Below are positions 1 to 10,361 of a DNA stretch of 64,000 nt, in pieces. The notes below the pieces were generated by a model, which worked only from the letters and a program-made list of their open reading frames with translations, was not told the origin of the DNA and made no database searches. A program made the position numbers and the translations under genes. This DNA comes from Aradus depressus (lineage: Eukaryota > Arthropoda > Insecta > Hemiptera > Aradidae). Location: NCBI GenBank assembly GCA_963662175.1, contig OY759224.1, forward strand, positions 9,350,550 to 9,414,549, written 5' to 3'. The first letter of the stretch is position 1; every line of letters begins with the position of its first letter.

Positions 1-600
1 AAGGTGCAACTGCACCAAAAAATGTATTGACAAAAAATGTCAATGTTTGAAGCAAGAACTGAAATGTAATTCAAAATGCCACAACTCGTCCAGTTGCACT
101 AATAAATAGATTTTTGTTTAAAAATTAAATCCATTATAAGCACTTGGCTTGGGCAATGCTGACATTGTACGAGTAAAGCTGTGCAAAGTCCGAAATATAT
201 CTTTATTTCGGACATTGTACAGTCTGGGTGTGCAACGTCGACATTGCACAGGTGAATCTGTACAATGTCGGACATTGCACGATTTCGGGCATTGCTCGTA
301 TCATATACAATAAGTCTGTACATAATATTACAGACTTATTGTATAGTAACATGTTACTATTATGTACAAACTTATTGTATATATTAGAATGTTTTTCGAA
401 TGAATGGTTTTTGAATGTTGAGTGAGTGAGTGAACCTGGCTATCCCCACCCCTTAGAGCTATGCCAGTTGTCTTCTAACCGCTGTACTGTGTGGGTGGGG
501 TAAGTTAATTTTATAATTTTATTTTCTTACTCTGTTACTCTACACTGATGCTTTAAGAATTATTTATACTTTTTACTATTTGTATATTTTGTTATTCTAT
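1..600. other. AT-rich non-coding stretch with short degenerate motif repeats
   Basis: No convincing gene. Between about 150 and 310 the words gacattgtac, gacattgcac and their complements recur in both orientations, separated by 15-40 bases. A short inverted repeat around 310-350 (ataagtctgta / tacagacttat) could fold. Short open frames here overlap these repeats and match nothing I recognise. Confidence 0.4.
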
Positions 601-608
601 GATAGATG

Positions 609-652
609 AACCACTGATGATGACGCTGTTGTGTCGAAAACCGGTTCTGGTG
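609..652 (+). ncRNA. Hammerhead ribozyme motif, AACCGGUU family
   Basis: Core CTGATGA at 614-620, stem II GACGC/GTGTC closing a TGTT loop (622-635), then GAAA from 636. Stem III is the self-complementary AACCGGTT (639-646) and the predicted cleavage follows C647. Stem I pairs ACCA (610-613) with TGGT (648-651). All conserved positions of a type I hammerhead are present. The downstream 40 bases (aaaataaaacag...) resemble the tails of the other hammerhead elements in this window. Confidence 0.85.
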
Positions 653-689
653 TAAAATAAAACAGTGGGAAGACAACGTCTTTTATTTC

Positions 690-1242
690 TATTATAATTG
701 AATAATTCGTTCAGGGGAAGTACATTGTGGATTGATTCACTGATGAAGTTTTTCATATATTAATAATTTTTTTCTCCTAGAATGTTCTCACAACAAAGTG
801 CTTGTCGTGTAGGTTGGTATTAAAAAAAAAAAAAAAAAATGTAGGGGGCTCAAATCCAGTTAGGAAGTGAGGGCGAAGCTCTGGCGAAACCAAATAATCC
901 AGGGGGAGGGGGGTAAGGGGGTGGCGAAGGGGGGCGACGTGAATAAATATCGATAAGGTATTCAGGGCGGAGAGTGACCAGGCTAAAACCAGGGTGAATA
1001 TCAATAGGCGACTGGACAATAAAGGGGAAAAGTTGATCGAAAGGGAAAAAAGGTTGCAGACCCCTGGATTTAGATAGAAACTTGTGTGGAGACAGTATAT
1101 TGTAATGATCAGAAGTAGGGGTACTAGATCTATAAGAAAAAGTGCTCGGTGAATGACCGGCATTGAACTTCCCCAGGACGAATTAATCAATTAACTTTTC
1201 GCTTCCCCTCCAAAAGTTGACTGCGCTACTAAAATAGTTGAC
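690..1242. repeat. Dispersed repeat R (unclassified), two copies in opposite orientation
   Basis: The signature of a family seen at least 15 times in the window: ggggaagtacattg followed by ggtgattcaccgac-like sequence (716-760) and, reversed, cttccccaggacgaattaat (near 1170). Other hallmarks of the family are cgtgttcacagacac and ggaaaacatgaaattccg. I see no coding capacity and no clear terminal repeats, so the class of element is unknown. An open frame on the minus strand at 777-1190 runs through this repeat and a poly-A tract and is not treated as a gene. Confidence 0.5.
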
Positions 1243-2167
1243 TTACATAGGGCTCCTAAATCCTCATAAATCCTCCTAAATCCTCATACTAAATGAATGT
1301 CTTCATAAAGAAGCGACAAAAAATCCTCATAAATCCTCATACTAAATGAATGGCTTCATAAAGAATCGACAAAAATCCTCATAAATCCTCATACTAAATG
1401 AATGGCTTCATAAAGAAGCGACAAAAAATCCTCATAAATTCTCCTAAATCCTCATACTAAATGAATGGCTTCATAAAGAAGCGACAAAAATCCTCATAAA
1501 TTCTCCTAAATCCTCATACTAAATGAATGGCTTCATAAAGAAGCGACAAAAAATCCTCATAAATCCTCATACTAAATGAATGGCTTCATAAAGAAGCGAC
1601 AAAAAAATCCTCATAAATCCTCCTAAATCCTCATACTAAATGAATGGCTTCATAAAGAAGCGACAAAAAATCCTCATAAATCCTCATACTAAATGAATGG
1701 CTTCATAAAGAAGCGACAAAAATCCTCATAAATCCTCCTAAATCCTCATACTAAATGAATGGCTTCATAAAGAAGCGACAAAAAATCCTCATAAATCCTC
1801 ATACTAAATGAATGGCTTCATAAAGAAGCGACAAAAAATCCTCCTAAATCCTCATACTAAATGAATGGCTTCATAAAGAAGCGACAAAAAATCCTCATAA
1901 ATCCTCCTAAATCCTCATACTAAATGAATGGCTTCATAAAGAAGCGACAAAAAATCCTCATAAATCCTCATACTAAATGAATGGCTTCATAAAGAAGCGA
2001 CAAAAAATCCTCCTAAATCTTCATACTAAATGAATGGCTTCATAAAGAAGCGACAAAAAATCCTCCTAAATCCTCATACTAAATGAATGGCTTCATAAAG
2101 AAGCGACAAAAAATCCTCCTAAATCCTCATACTAAATGAATGGCTTCATAAAGAAGTGACGAAAAAT
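1243..2167. repeat. Minisatellite, about 16 copies of a 52-66 bp unit
   Basis: Tandem array in which ctaaatgaatggcttcataa recurs 16 times, each followed by agaagcgac and an A-run, then one to three copies of the sub-motif aaatcctca or aaatcctcc. Unit length varies because the number of sub-motifs varies. Copies are nearly identical, which implies recent expansion or homogenisation. Confidence 0.95.
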
Positions 2168-2375
2168 CGAGAATGGAGATTTTTATGTTGTCCATGCTCA
2201 AGACATCTGTTAGATCGTTCTATGATGAAAGAAAATTAGTCCAACGCTCCCTTCTCATAATTTTACTCTCTGGTTTGCGGTGTTCTTATAAAGAAAGGGA
2301 ATCAGTCCGGACAGAAGCCCTTAATTTAAGCCAGCTCCAGACATGCGGTGTTTGTCAAATACTGAGCAACTGTTA
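2168..2375. other. Unassigned sequence between minisatellite and PIF-like element
   Basis: A 68-codon open frame starts at 2173 but has no recognisable domain. The words acat(g/a)cggtgtttg and caaata near 2341-2361 recur at about 3334-3352, on the far side of the next element, so the flanks may share an older repeat. Confidence 0.3.
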
Positions 2376-2378
2376 TTA

Positions 2379-3186
2379 AGAGGCGTATAGACACGCGAGC
2401 AACGAGCCGAACATTAGTCAGTGCGCATGCCTGGGGAATAGTGCGCACACGGGAGGCTCGGGGTCTGCTCCACCTGTTGTCGGTTTTTTGACGAACCCTC
2501 AAAGGAATGTTCGGCTCGGGCTGCGGTGTGTGTGGACTGGTACCAAGCCGAACCGTCCCGACTTGACCCGAACACTGTTGTTTATAACCAATATTATAAC
2601 CTTCTCACATATTTAGGTTTTTGGAGGTGCACGTTCTTTTTTTTTTTTTAATTAAATATATATTTAAATATTATTCAATAAATTATATTTTATTATGGCT
2701 TCTGAAGACTGGTCTCAGGAGCTTCAAATTCAGTTTGCTCAGGCTATGAGACAGTACCCAGTCATATGGGATTTAAAACACAAATTACATTTTAATAAAA
2801 TAAAGAGATTGGATGCTTGGGAGGAATTATTCAAACACTTTTCCTAAAAAAGTGTTCATTTTAAACAATTTACATGTAAAAATAAATTACATATCATCAT
2901 AAATTCGTATCCGTATTAATTGTACTACAAATATGTAAATTAATTACGTAAGTAGCTACCTACCTTGAGCACTTTCTGATTGAAGATTTTGAATAGTAAT
3001 AAAATGATATACAAATAATGGTAAATTTGTTATCTGCAGGTTAACTTGTGCAGGTTATGTTCGTTAGTATGGTTGTGGAGCATCCAAATGCTCGGCTCGT
3101 CTCTGTTCGGCTTGGAGTGTGTTCGTTGAAAACTGAAAACGAGCCGAACAGTGCTCGGTTCGTTGATCGCATGTCTGTACTAGCCT
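2379..3186. mobile_element. Small PIF/Harbinger-like element (non-autonomous)
   Basis: Candidate ends are agaggcgtatagac on the left and, reversed, aggctagtacagac on the right, both flanked by TTA (2376-2378 and 3187-3189), the TSD typical of PIF/Harbinger. Subterminal gagccgaac motifs recur inverted near both ends (about 2400 and 3140). The interior encodes an amino-terminal MADF fragment. The right boundary is uncertain: a further degraded copy of the subterminal motif lies at about 3248-3270. Confidence 0.5.
2696..2848 (+). pseudogene. MADF-domain fragment
   Basis: A 50-residue frame starting with ATG at 2696 reads MASEDWSQELQIQFAQ, then QYPVIWDLKHKLH and WEELFKHF before a stop. The spacing of the tryptophans (P-x-x-W-D, then a later D-A-W-E-E) is that of the N-terminal half of a MADF/MYB-SANT-like DNA-binding domain. 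Full MADF domains are about 85 residues, so this copy is cut short or continues in another exon that I cannot see. MADF and MYB-like proteins are the usual second protein of PIF/Harbinger transposons, which fits the TTA-flanked element around it. A host MADF-BESS gene is possible but less likely given the truncation. Confidence 0.5.
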
Positions 3187-3189
3187 TTA

Positions 3190-3526
3190 GGCGAACTTCT
3201 AGTAGTGTGGATGGGTCGCTCGCCAATGCTCGCCCTAGGCCAAGCACAAACATTCGGGTGCTCGCTAGTCCCGTTTTATGTCACATCAAAGGACACGAGG
3301 ACCTGCCTCCTGCATCGTCGGTCCTTGCCCCACACATACGGTGTTTGCCAAATAGCAAATAAATAGTGAAGATATCGCGTTATCAGACAATACGTTGTCA
3401 CTTTCGGTTTAGTTTGTCACATCATGCCAAAAATGTCAGCCCAAACTGAAGCGATAGTTGACAGTAAGTACACTACTTATTCTTGTGTATAAAATAAATA
3501 GTGAATCTATTTATCTATCTTTTAAT
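3190..3526. other. Unassigned sequence
   Basis: Open frames on both strands at 3041-3362 are mirror products of the same GC-richer stretch and have no domain. No gene is supported. Confidence 0.3.
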
Positions 3527-3536
3527 AAAAATTGAA

Positions 3537-3883
3537 GAGGGCGCCGGTAGCTCAGTGGTATGCGTGCTTGATTTCTGAGCTCAAGGTCGTGGGTTCGTAG
3601 CCAGACCGAGGCCCTTAGTTTATTTTATCTGGGAGGTAAAATAAACTTAAGCACGCCGTCCTTCGGATGGGACGTTAAGCGATGGTCCCGAGCCTGTACG
3701 ATGTCAGGTACTCGTTAAAGACCCCTACCCTAGATGAATAAAAATTTAGGGTAGGCAAAATTTAGGACTCCCACAGTAGAGTCGGGCTCATGTCCACCAG
3801 AGTGACGAAAGAGCGCTCTGGTAGTAGGCGATATGACCTCGTAGTTAAAGCCCGGGCATGAGTCATAAAACCTAACCTAACCT
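3537..3883 (+). mobile_element. tRNA-derived SINE, full length
   Basis: Full-length copy of the main SINE of the window. The tRNA-like head carries an A box (tagctcagtgg) and a B box (ggttcgtagcc, degenerate here). The unique body includes cgccgtccttcggatgggac and gcccgggcatgagtc, and the tail is (CCTAA)3. It is bounded by a 10-bp TSD, aaaaattgaa (3527-3536 and 3884-3893), which shows retroposition. The tRNA head implies RNA polymerase III transcription. Confidence 0.95.
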
Positions 3884-3893
3884 AAAAATTGAA

Positions 3894-4400
3894 TACTTAC
3901 ACTTTTCTCCTTTTGTTAACATCCACCATTTTCTATTTCGTATTTTTTTTTTTTTTTTTCAATTAAATTGCCACAACTCAATACTACAAACGCAGCCAAT
4001 GTACTTTGTATGTCACAAGTATCCATATGTATGGATTGCCTGTACAAACAAGTTTGCCTCAACTTTAGAAAATTTTGTAAACATTTAGTAGTTTCACTTT
4101 GTATTTTGTTTGTTTATTGCCTTTGTATAGCACCTTCAATAATAAATAATTGTTATAGCAATCAGTGATATTAATATGTAAATGACCCAAATATTTGTAG
4201 ACAATCATCGCTCTATAATGAAAGGGTATCATTCCATGACTTTTAAAAATATATTAAATTTCTTTTATTTCATGAAAACTGCTATGAAACTTCATAACGG
4301 TGCCCTACAACAATATTATTACTGTTTCAACCCGATTCATTAATAACAATGGACACTATATGATATTTTTCGTTTTTCCAACAATTTAACTCCAAAGACG
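3894..4400. other. AT-rich non-coding stretch
   Basis: Contains a T17 tract near 3943-3959 and a 66-codon frame (3968-4168) without recognisable features. No gene is supported. Confidence 0.3.
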
Positions 4401-4436
4401 GATGCCTTTTCTTTAATAATAATAATAATGAATTTA

Positions 4437-4782
4437 GGTTAGGTTAGGTTTTATGACTCATGCCCGGGCTTTAACTACGAGGTCATATCGCCTATTACCA
4501 GAGCGCTCTTTCGTCACTCTGGTGGACATGAGCCCGACTCTACTGTGGGAGTCCTAAATTTTTCCTATCCTAAATTTTTATTCACCTAGGGTAGGGGTCT
4601 TTAACGAGTACCTGACATCGTACAGGCTCGGGACCATCGCTTAACGTCCCATCCGAAGGACGTCGTGCTTAAGTTTAATTTACCTCCCAGATAAAATAAA
4701 CTAAGGGCCTCGGTTGGGTTTCGAACCCACATTCTTGAGCTCAGAAGTCAAGCACGCATACCACTGAGCTACCGGCGCCCCC
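4437..4782 (-). mobile_element. tRNA-derived SINE, full length
   Basis: Reverse-orientation copy with the (TTAGG)3 complement of the tail on its left and the tRNA head, including the A box complement, on its right. It is bounded by a 13-bp TSD, aataatgaattta (4424-4436 and 4783-4795). It inserted near the 3' end of the hammerhead element that surrounds it. Confidence 0.95.
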
Positions 4783-5029
4783 AATAATGAATTTATAAAT
4801 TAGATTCATAACTACTTGAGTTTAATACACCTATGATTAGTAGTAATAACAAAACTATTAATAAAAAAAGTAAAATGAAATTAATAAAAATTGAACAAAT
4901 AAATACTTAAAAATATATGAGTACATAAACAAAATTAATACAAGATACGTTGATAATAAGTAGACACATTTTTCAATTTAATAAAAATTAAGATAACTAT
5001 TTAAAAAAAAAAAAACACTGGACGTGTCT

Positions 5030-5080
5030 TTATCCCAACGATGATTCGGGACGTTCTTACGTCCCATCATCAGGTCACAA
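5030..5080 (-). ncRNA. Hammerhead ribozyme motif, GGGACGU family (core mutated)
   Basis: On the minus strand: CTGATGA (5073-5067), a 7-bp stem II GGGACGT/ACGTCCC with an AAGA loop, then GAAT where GAAA is required. The stem is perfectly paired, but the core change should abolish cleavage. Confidence 0.7.
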
Positions 5081-5415
5081 TGTGCGAGATATAGAAAATA
5101 AAGAATATATAGATTAATCAAATATAAATGAATGTATAAAAAAGTCTAAATAAATAAAAAGTTATAAATGAATAAATAAAACAATAACGTACATTGGACT
5201 GACCTTTAAGGTGTGGAGGAACTCTGCCCAAAAAAGAAAAATGAAAGCTTTGTATCAAATAATGTTTTTGGATATGAAACACGATTCTTTATTGTGGTTA
5301 TATTATTCTTTTTGAACAGTGAGAATAAAATTCCGTTTCCGTGTAAAGGGTTTCCTCTAACATAAATATTTTTAGTTGAAGTTTAAATTATTTTATTGTA
5401 TCTATTGACTTCAAG

Positions 5416-5944
5416 CAGCTTTATAAGCCGTCGATACATTATTTACATCGGCAGTTATTAGGGTTTTTGAGTTGAGCCCCTGCTGAAAATTAGTAATTGT
5501 CGTTCTAATGGGGTTTTGAAATCACATATGAAATATCATGTCGGTACAGTTATTCGACAACTCCAGTTATTCGACAACTCCAGTTATTCGACAACTCCAG
5601 TTATTCGACAATTCCAGTTATTCGACAACTCCAGTTATTCGACAACTCCAGTTATTCGAGTTTTTTGTGTTAAGCCCCCCTAATCCGCCCCCCTTCTTTT
5701 GGTAGATTTCGCAACTCGATAGGTGCCATCGTTAGAAGGTTCTTGATTCACATATATAATTTCATGTCGATACATTCATTCTATGTGGAGTTATTGTTTT
5801 CACAGACACACACACACACAGACAGTGGTTTTTTTCATTTTTGGAATTAGGGGGATGGAAAACATGAAATTCCGCCGAAAACTTCTGACCAATTACATAA
5901 CTACCTCTATACTTCATATATCTCGGGAAGTAAAAATATATTTA
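5416..5944. repeat. Repeat R copies around a 17-bp tandem array
   Basis: Family R hallmarks occur at 5400-5545 (aattgtcgttctaatggggt) and at 5690-5940 (catgtcgatacattcattct, tgttttcacagacac, ggaaaacatgaaattccgcc). Between them (about 5548-5660) lie six full copies and a partial one of the 17-bp unit ttattcgacaactccag. The Harbinger transposon inserted at the right-hand end of this repeat. Confidence 0.7.
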
Positions 5945-6194
5945 TGGTGGGTTGCACCAACCAGGATCAACTTGCGAGATTACTTAATCTTGGATCAAAT
6001 ATTTTATTTCGTTTCACCAACCATTATAGACGAGTGTTAATCCCGGATCAACTGATCTAGGATAGTGATCCGAAACGCATAGAGGTAGGAAGAAATAATC
6101 GATACTTCGATGGAAAGGTTAGGAAATCATAACATCAAGTAACCTTTGTCTTGCATTTTACGTTAGTTTCTTTTAACGTTAGTTTCTTTTAACA

Positions 6195-9100
6195 ATGACA
6201 AAAAGGTCAGCAAATTTTTCCCTGCGGGAAAAAGATTTCCTTCTGGAGCTTTGTACTGAGGAATTATCTCAACAAATAATTGAATGCAAGGAAACGGATA
6301 AGGTTTTCTTAAAACAAAAAAACCAAGAATGGGAAAAGGTTCGGGAGAAATTCAATCATGAATTTCCCCTGTCCGCGAAGAGAAGTGTGGAACAGCTGAA
6401 GCTATTATATAAAAATACAAAAGCTCGAGCTCGAAAAGGATAGCTGAAAGTAAGGTAAGTCAAACTTAATTTATTTTCAGTTGCTTTATTTATTCTTGAA
6501 CTAATTTGAATGAAAATTATCCATGTTAAAGAAGAGAGTACAAATATCTGCAAAATTTCCAAAAAAAAACTTATTTCTGCTATTACAATTTTAATTTTGT
6601 TACTATTGCTTGTACAAGAAAACTAAAAATACCGGAAAACCTAGTTTTTTGTAAAGAATCTGAAAATCCTAATTAAAAATTTGTAAAAATTAAATTTTTT
6701 TACGATTTAATTTTACTGAGGTGTGTGTTGTGTCAATGTTTAAGCCTAATTCTGAAACGTTCTTTTACCCTATTTTTAAATTTTCTCCCAGTTTGACATA
6801 CATAAACAAAATTACAAAAACTACATTTTAGATAGTAAACCCCACTTTTTTCTTCTTTTTTTCTTTAGTGCTCTTGAGATGGTTTTATAATGTATTATTT
6901 GTTCTGGAACCTACCCAACAGTCCTCTTTTTTAAGTACATCGTCTCTGATTGTTAGCAGTACCGAAAGTACTCCCATATTATATACAGCCAGTAACAAAA
7001 ATGTTCGGACGGTTTGATTTTTCAATAAAAAATTATAATAATTAAATGCAAAAGTAATAAAAAATAATTTAAAAAAATAATTAAAGCCATTTTTCAATCA
7101 AGAATAAGAATTCAAAAGTGGGTTAGGATAAAGGAAAAACAGCTTTGATTAGAACAAATAAATATTTTAATTTAATAAATTTTATAACAAGTAATGTAGG
7201 TAACAAAAATTTTCGGACAAAAATGTAAACAACTATAAATAAATTCAATGTTTTTTTTACGATTTCACAAATTCAAAAACCATAATGTTAATTAATATTT
7301 GGTTGGGTACCCTTTTTGTGTAATAACATCTTTCATTCGATTCGGCATTGATGATGAAACTAATTTTTTGGTGAAATTTGGAGATATTTTACCCCACTCT
7401 TCTAATAACTTTTGTTTCAATTAGTTTTTTGAAGCAATGGGTGTTAATCGAATTTTCCTGTCGAGCTCACCCCATACGTGTTCAATTGGGTTGAGATCGG
7501 GCGATTGGGGGGGGTTTCATAACTTTAAGGGCAGTTATACAAAAGCCAAGTACGTACCAATTCACAGGTGTGTTTCGGATCGTTGTCTTGGTAAAAATGA
7601 AAAGTCCGTAAAATCCCAAGTTTTTCAGCACTCTTTTTCAAATTGCTCCTTAGTAATTCGGCATAAACTTTTCCAGTCATGGTGGTTTCAATGAAAACCA
7701 GTTCACCAATTCCACTAGACGCCATACACCCCCACACCATCACTGAGCCACCCCCATGTTTTACTATTGGTTTTAAATTTTTTGGATTCAACTCCTCATT
7801 ACGCTTTCTTCAAATTTTGTCGCGACTGTCGGGACTAAATATATTAAACTTACATTCAAAAGTATTTGCTTGCAATAGAACAAACCGCAATAATAAAATA
7901 TTCTTGTATCTTGTAACTCTTCACAACATAAAAAGAAATCTCAGGTCATGTAATGTCAGAAAACTAGATTTTTGTGATATGACGTTGGAAGAGAGCGACA
8001 GCAGCGCTGACCCTCGGCAGAAACCGTCCCTTCCCCCTACTCTATCCCCTCCACCTCCCCTCTAAAGAAACTAAGTACCCAATTTTTCTAATTTAAACGT
8101 TTTTTCTCCGATATTTCGACAAATAAATGTTTCCAGATCATGTCCGTTTACTTCCGTATAATATATGTATACATATACTATTACTTTACTTTTGTTTACT
8201 TCCCTATACATATAATATATGTATACATAATAATATGTACTAAAAATTTTGTAATCGTGTAAACATCAGAGATCAATTGCATGTGTGTGTTTATGTGAGA
8301 GCTCAAACGCTTTGACCTGACATCGTACAGGCTCATGACCATCGCTTAACATCCCATCCGAAGGACGGAGTGCTTAAGTTTATTTTACCTCGCAGATGAA
8401 TGACATTACTCCAAAAAATTTCTGAATGATTCTGGAACTCTTTTGCGAAGCTCAATCTTTTTTTTATATTTTTTTCACTCACAAACGGTTTTTGGTACTC
8501 TCCCATTATATCCTGCTTCTTTTAGAATTCTTCGAACATTTTGTGGGTGAACTTTCTTTCCCGTTTCTCTGTATACCTCGGCGACGATCTGAGGTGCACT
8601 CCTCGAGGGCTTGTTTTTAATTTTCCGGACAACGCTACACCTTTCTCGGTCGTTTAATACTCTTGGACGGCCAGAGGAAGATTTCAAATCTATCTGATCC
8701 TCGTGCTTATACCTTCGAATTACATCGGCTACGGTGCTTTTACTTCGGCCTACCATACCACCGATTTTGCGGACACTTAATTCTTTTTCATAATTAAAAA
8801 TTATTATCTGTTGAACTTCAAAAGATGTTCGACCCATCTTGACATCAGGAAATACAAATAACTACTGAATGCAGTAATAGAAGTATATAAACACATTTCA
8901 TTTGTTCGGTATTAGCGGTTGGTTGAGAAGGGATTAAAGATCATGATCAGAGTCGCATTTGTTTACAAAACAAACAACAGGTGTCCAGAAAATTCTGTTA
9001 CGTGAATTTCTTGTCTTCAATTATTAATGCAAAATTTCCTATTAGCTGTAAATGTTTAATTAATTGTTTTACGGCGTTTTGAAATGATTGATGATCTCGA

Positions 9101-10091
9101 AATTTAAAACTTTGCTTGAATTAAATATTTTGCCATATAACTATGTGTAACTGCAAAAGAAAAACAAAATTATAAATTGTCCGAAAATTTTTGTTACTGA
9201 TTGTAGATATATTTTGTGAAATAGACAATATTTGTTTTGAAAAAAAAAAACACGTTTTTCTTTATTTTTTGTTAAGTGTTCCAAAATATCTCGGCTAAAG
9301 AGTATAACTGGGGAAGTCTTCTTTAATGCACTGCAAAAATATTTTTTCAATTTGATTTTCGGTTCCATTTTAGGTTTTATTCCTATTAATTGACTTTTGT
9401 AGTATCACCTTTTTTTAACATAATAATGTGTTTCTCAGGTGCAGAGACATAAAACAGGTGGTGGACCGCCAGATGTCTCCGAATTGACATTGACGGAGAG
9501 TGAAGAAAAATTGGTGCTGTCTCTGAAAGACCAATTTCAGCCTTTGCCGTCCTTTTATGATGATGACTTTGGTCATCACAACATGGATGGAGACTTCATG
9601 GAAAGTAAGTTACTTTTTTATTAGAACATATTTAAACGTCAACTAATTGTAAGCTGTGAAGAAAGCCAATTGTTTAATTATTATTATTTTTTTTTTTTTT
9701 TTCAGTACAAATAGTGGATAACGAGGGATTTTCATTAGAGGGAGAAGAAGCTGTAGACATTGGAAACACCCAACCCACTCAATCAAAGGCTGACAAGGAG
9801 TCAATTTCATTGACTCCTTGTGCTTCGACCTCTTCGTATGCAGCTCCACCAGACCAGCAGGATTCCAGAGGAGCGAAGAAAAAGAAACCTAGAGAACCAG
9901 GCGTTAATGACCTTTATAATCTGAAGAGTAAATTATTGTTAGAGGAGCACGAATTAAAAAAAAAATATTGGGAAAAAATTTTGGAAAAAAAATTGGAGGT
10001 GGAGGAAGCAAAGCTTCAAAACATTTTAGAAGAGCGGGAGCACAACAAACTGTTGTTTGAAGCTCAAATGTCGAAGAAGTTTGAACATTGA
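6195..10091 (+). CDS. Harbinger accessory MYB/SANT-like DNA-binding protein, three exons
   Basis: In PIF/Harbinger elements this protein binds the transposon ends and helps the transposase reach DNA in the nucleus. Exon 1 (6195-6454) encodes the MYB/SANT-like domain, starting MTKRSANFSLREKDFLLEL, with the expected spaced aromatics and a basic end. Exon 2 (9439-9604) begins VQRHKTGGGPP, a hallmark of this family, and is acidic after it. Exon 3 (9706-10091) is a hinge followed by a long Lys/Glu-rich coiled coil ending MSKKFEH. Splice sites are canonical: GTAAGT at 6455 and 9605, AG at 9437-9438 and 9704-9705. Exons 2 and 3 join in frame. Exon 1 meets a stop (RARKG then TAG) 12 bases before its donor; adding one A to the run at 6433-6437 restores the reading into exon 2, so one base seems to be missing. 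It reads as a real gene with one frameshift, or as intact if that is a sequencing error. Confidence 0.8.
6946..6980 (+). ncRNA. Degraded hammerhead motif, AGUACU family
   Basis: CTGATTG stands for CTGANGA. Stem II survives only as part of GTTAGCAGTACC, but CCGAAAGTACTCCCAT is intact. It is recognisable by comparison with 22287-22320; it should be inactive. Confidence 0.5.
7292..8837 (-). pseudogene. Tc1-type transposase, disrupted
   Basis: Begins MGRTSFEVQQIIIFNYEKEL at 8837 with a paired-like helix-turn-helix (SVRKIGGMVGRSKSTVADVI) and a GRPR hook. The reading continues (KYKKKIELRKR, FQNHSEIFWSNVI) to about 8397, where an insertion of roughly 525 bp starts. It resumes near 7870 with FNIFSPDSRD and runs through HGGGSVMVWGCMASSGIGEL, the second catalytic Asp in YQDNDPKHT, and SPDLNPIEHVWGELDRKI with the final Glu, ending TQKGYPTKY. 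The first catalytic Asp, expected in ..DES.. at the insertion point, is not seen. There is an in-frame TGA where a Trp codon is expected (KI-W-RKR) and a frameshift at a C8 run just before SPDLNP. It cannot produce active enzyme. Confidence 0.85.
7870..8397 (-). mobile_element. Insertion inside Tc1 transposase, ending in a SINE fragment
   Basis: Interrupts the transposase reading between WSNVI and FNIFSPD. The right-hand 85 bp (8316-8398) are the SINE body in reverse (cctgacatcgtacaggctca, cgcttaacatcccatccgaa). The rest contains tatacatatat-type repeats (8155-8245) and a C/T-rich patch (8020-8065) and is unassigned. No TSD could be identified, so it may be two insertions. Confidence 0.6.
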
Positions 10092-10361
10092 AATTATTTT
10101 TGTATAAAATAATAGAAGCTATACTATTTTTTTTAAACTTTTACATGTAATGTAAAAGTTTACAAAAATTAGTATAGCTTCTAAAGATTAATAAATTGTC
10201 AAGATTTCAAATGTATATTATTTTTTCATATTCCATACATTCTCATAATAATATAATTAAATTTTTATAAATTCTTTAACTACAAAGTTTTGTTTTTATA
10301 AAGGTCCACTTTTTGAGTTAAATGATTTTTGCCAAATTTTTGTTTCTTGCAACTGCCACTA

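Larger units (their letters stand above)
4400..5415 (-). mobile_element. Hammerhead element, GGGACGU family, copy A
   Basis: Reading on the minus strand from 5415, this matches the copy at 21600-22650 over its 5' region (tgaagtcaatagatac..., aggaaaccctttacacgg...), the ribozyme (5080-5030) and the 3' region (about 5020-4796). It ends in an (ATT)n-like tail near 4410-4436. A SINE interrupts it at 4437-4782. The GAAA of the ribozyme is mutated to GAAT here. No coding capacity is visible. Confidence 0.75.
6986..9203 (-). mobile_element. Tc1-like transposon, defective, IR/DR type
   Basis: Outer ends are cagccagtaacaaaaatgtt (6986) and, reversed, caatcagtaacaaaaatttt (9203), each flanked by TA (6984-6985 and 9204-9205). 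A second copy of each end lies inside: ggtaacaaaaattttcggac at about 7199 and its inverted relative at about 8981-9003. This gives the IR/DR arrangement known from Sleeping Beauty-type elements. The transposase gene is on the minus strand and is broken. Confidence 0.9.
6860..9420 (+). mobile_element. Hammerhead-element remnant in the Harbinger intron, split by Tc1
   Basis: Left part: degraded ribozyme (6946-6980) with accgaaagtactcccatatt. Right part, beyond the Tc1 element: gatatattttgtgaaatagacaatattt and an A-run from 9206. Joined across the TA target, these two parts align with the unbroken copy at 12390-12480, which therefore preserves the empty site. The outer limits are approximate. 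Confidence 0.6.

Noticed and set aside
3041..3362. Mirror frames of 70 and 104 codons
   Set aside because: They come from the gagccgaac-type inverted subterminal repeats of a PIF-like element and have no domain.
7679..8065. 128-codon plus-strand frame
   Set aside because: Antisense to the Tc1 transposase remnant and the insertion within it.
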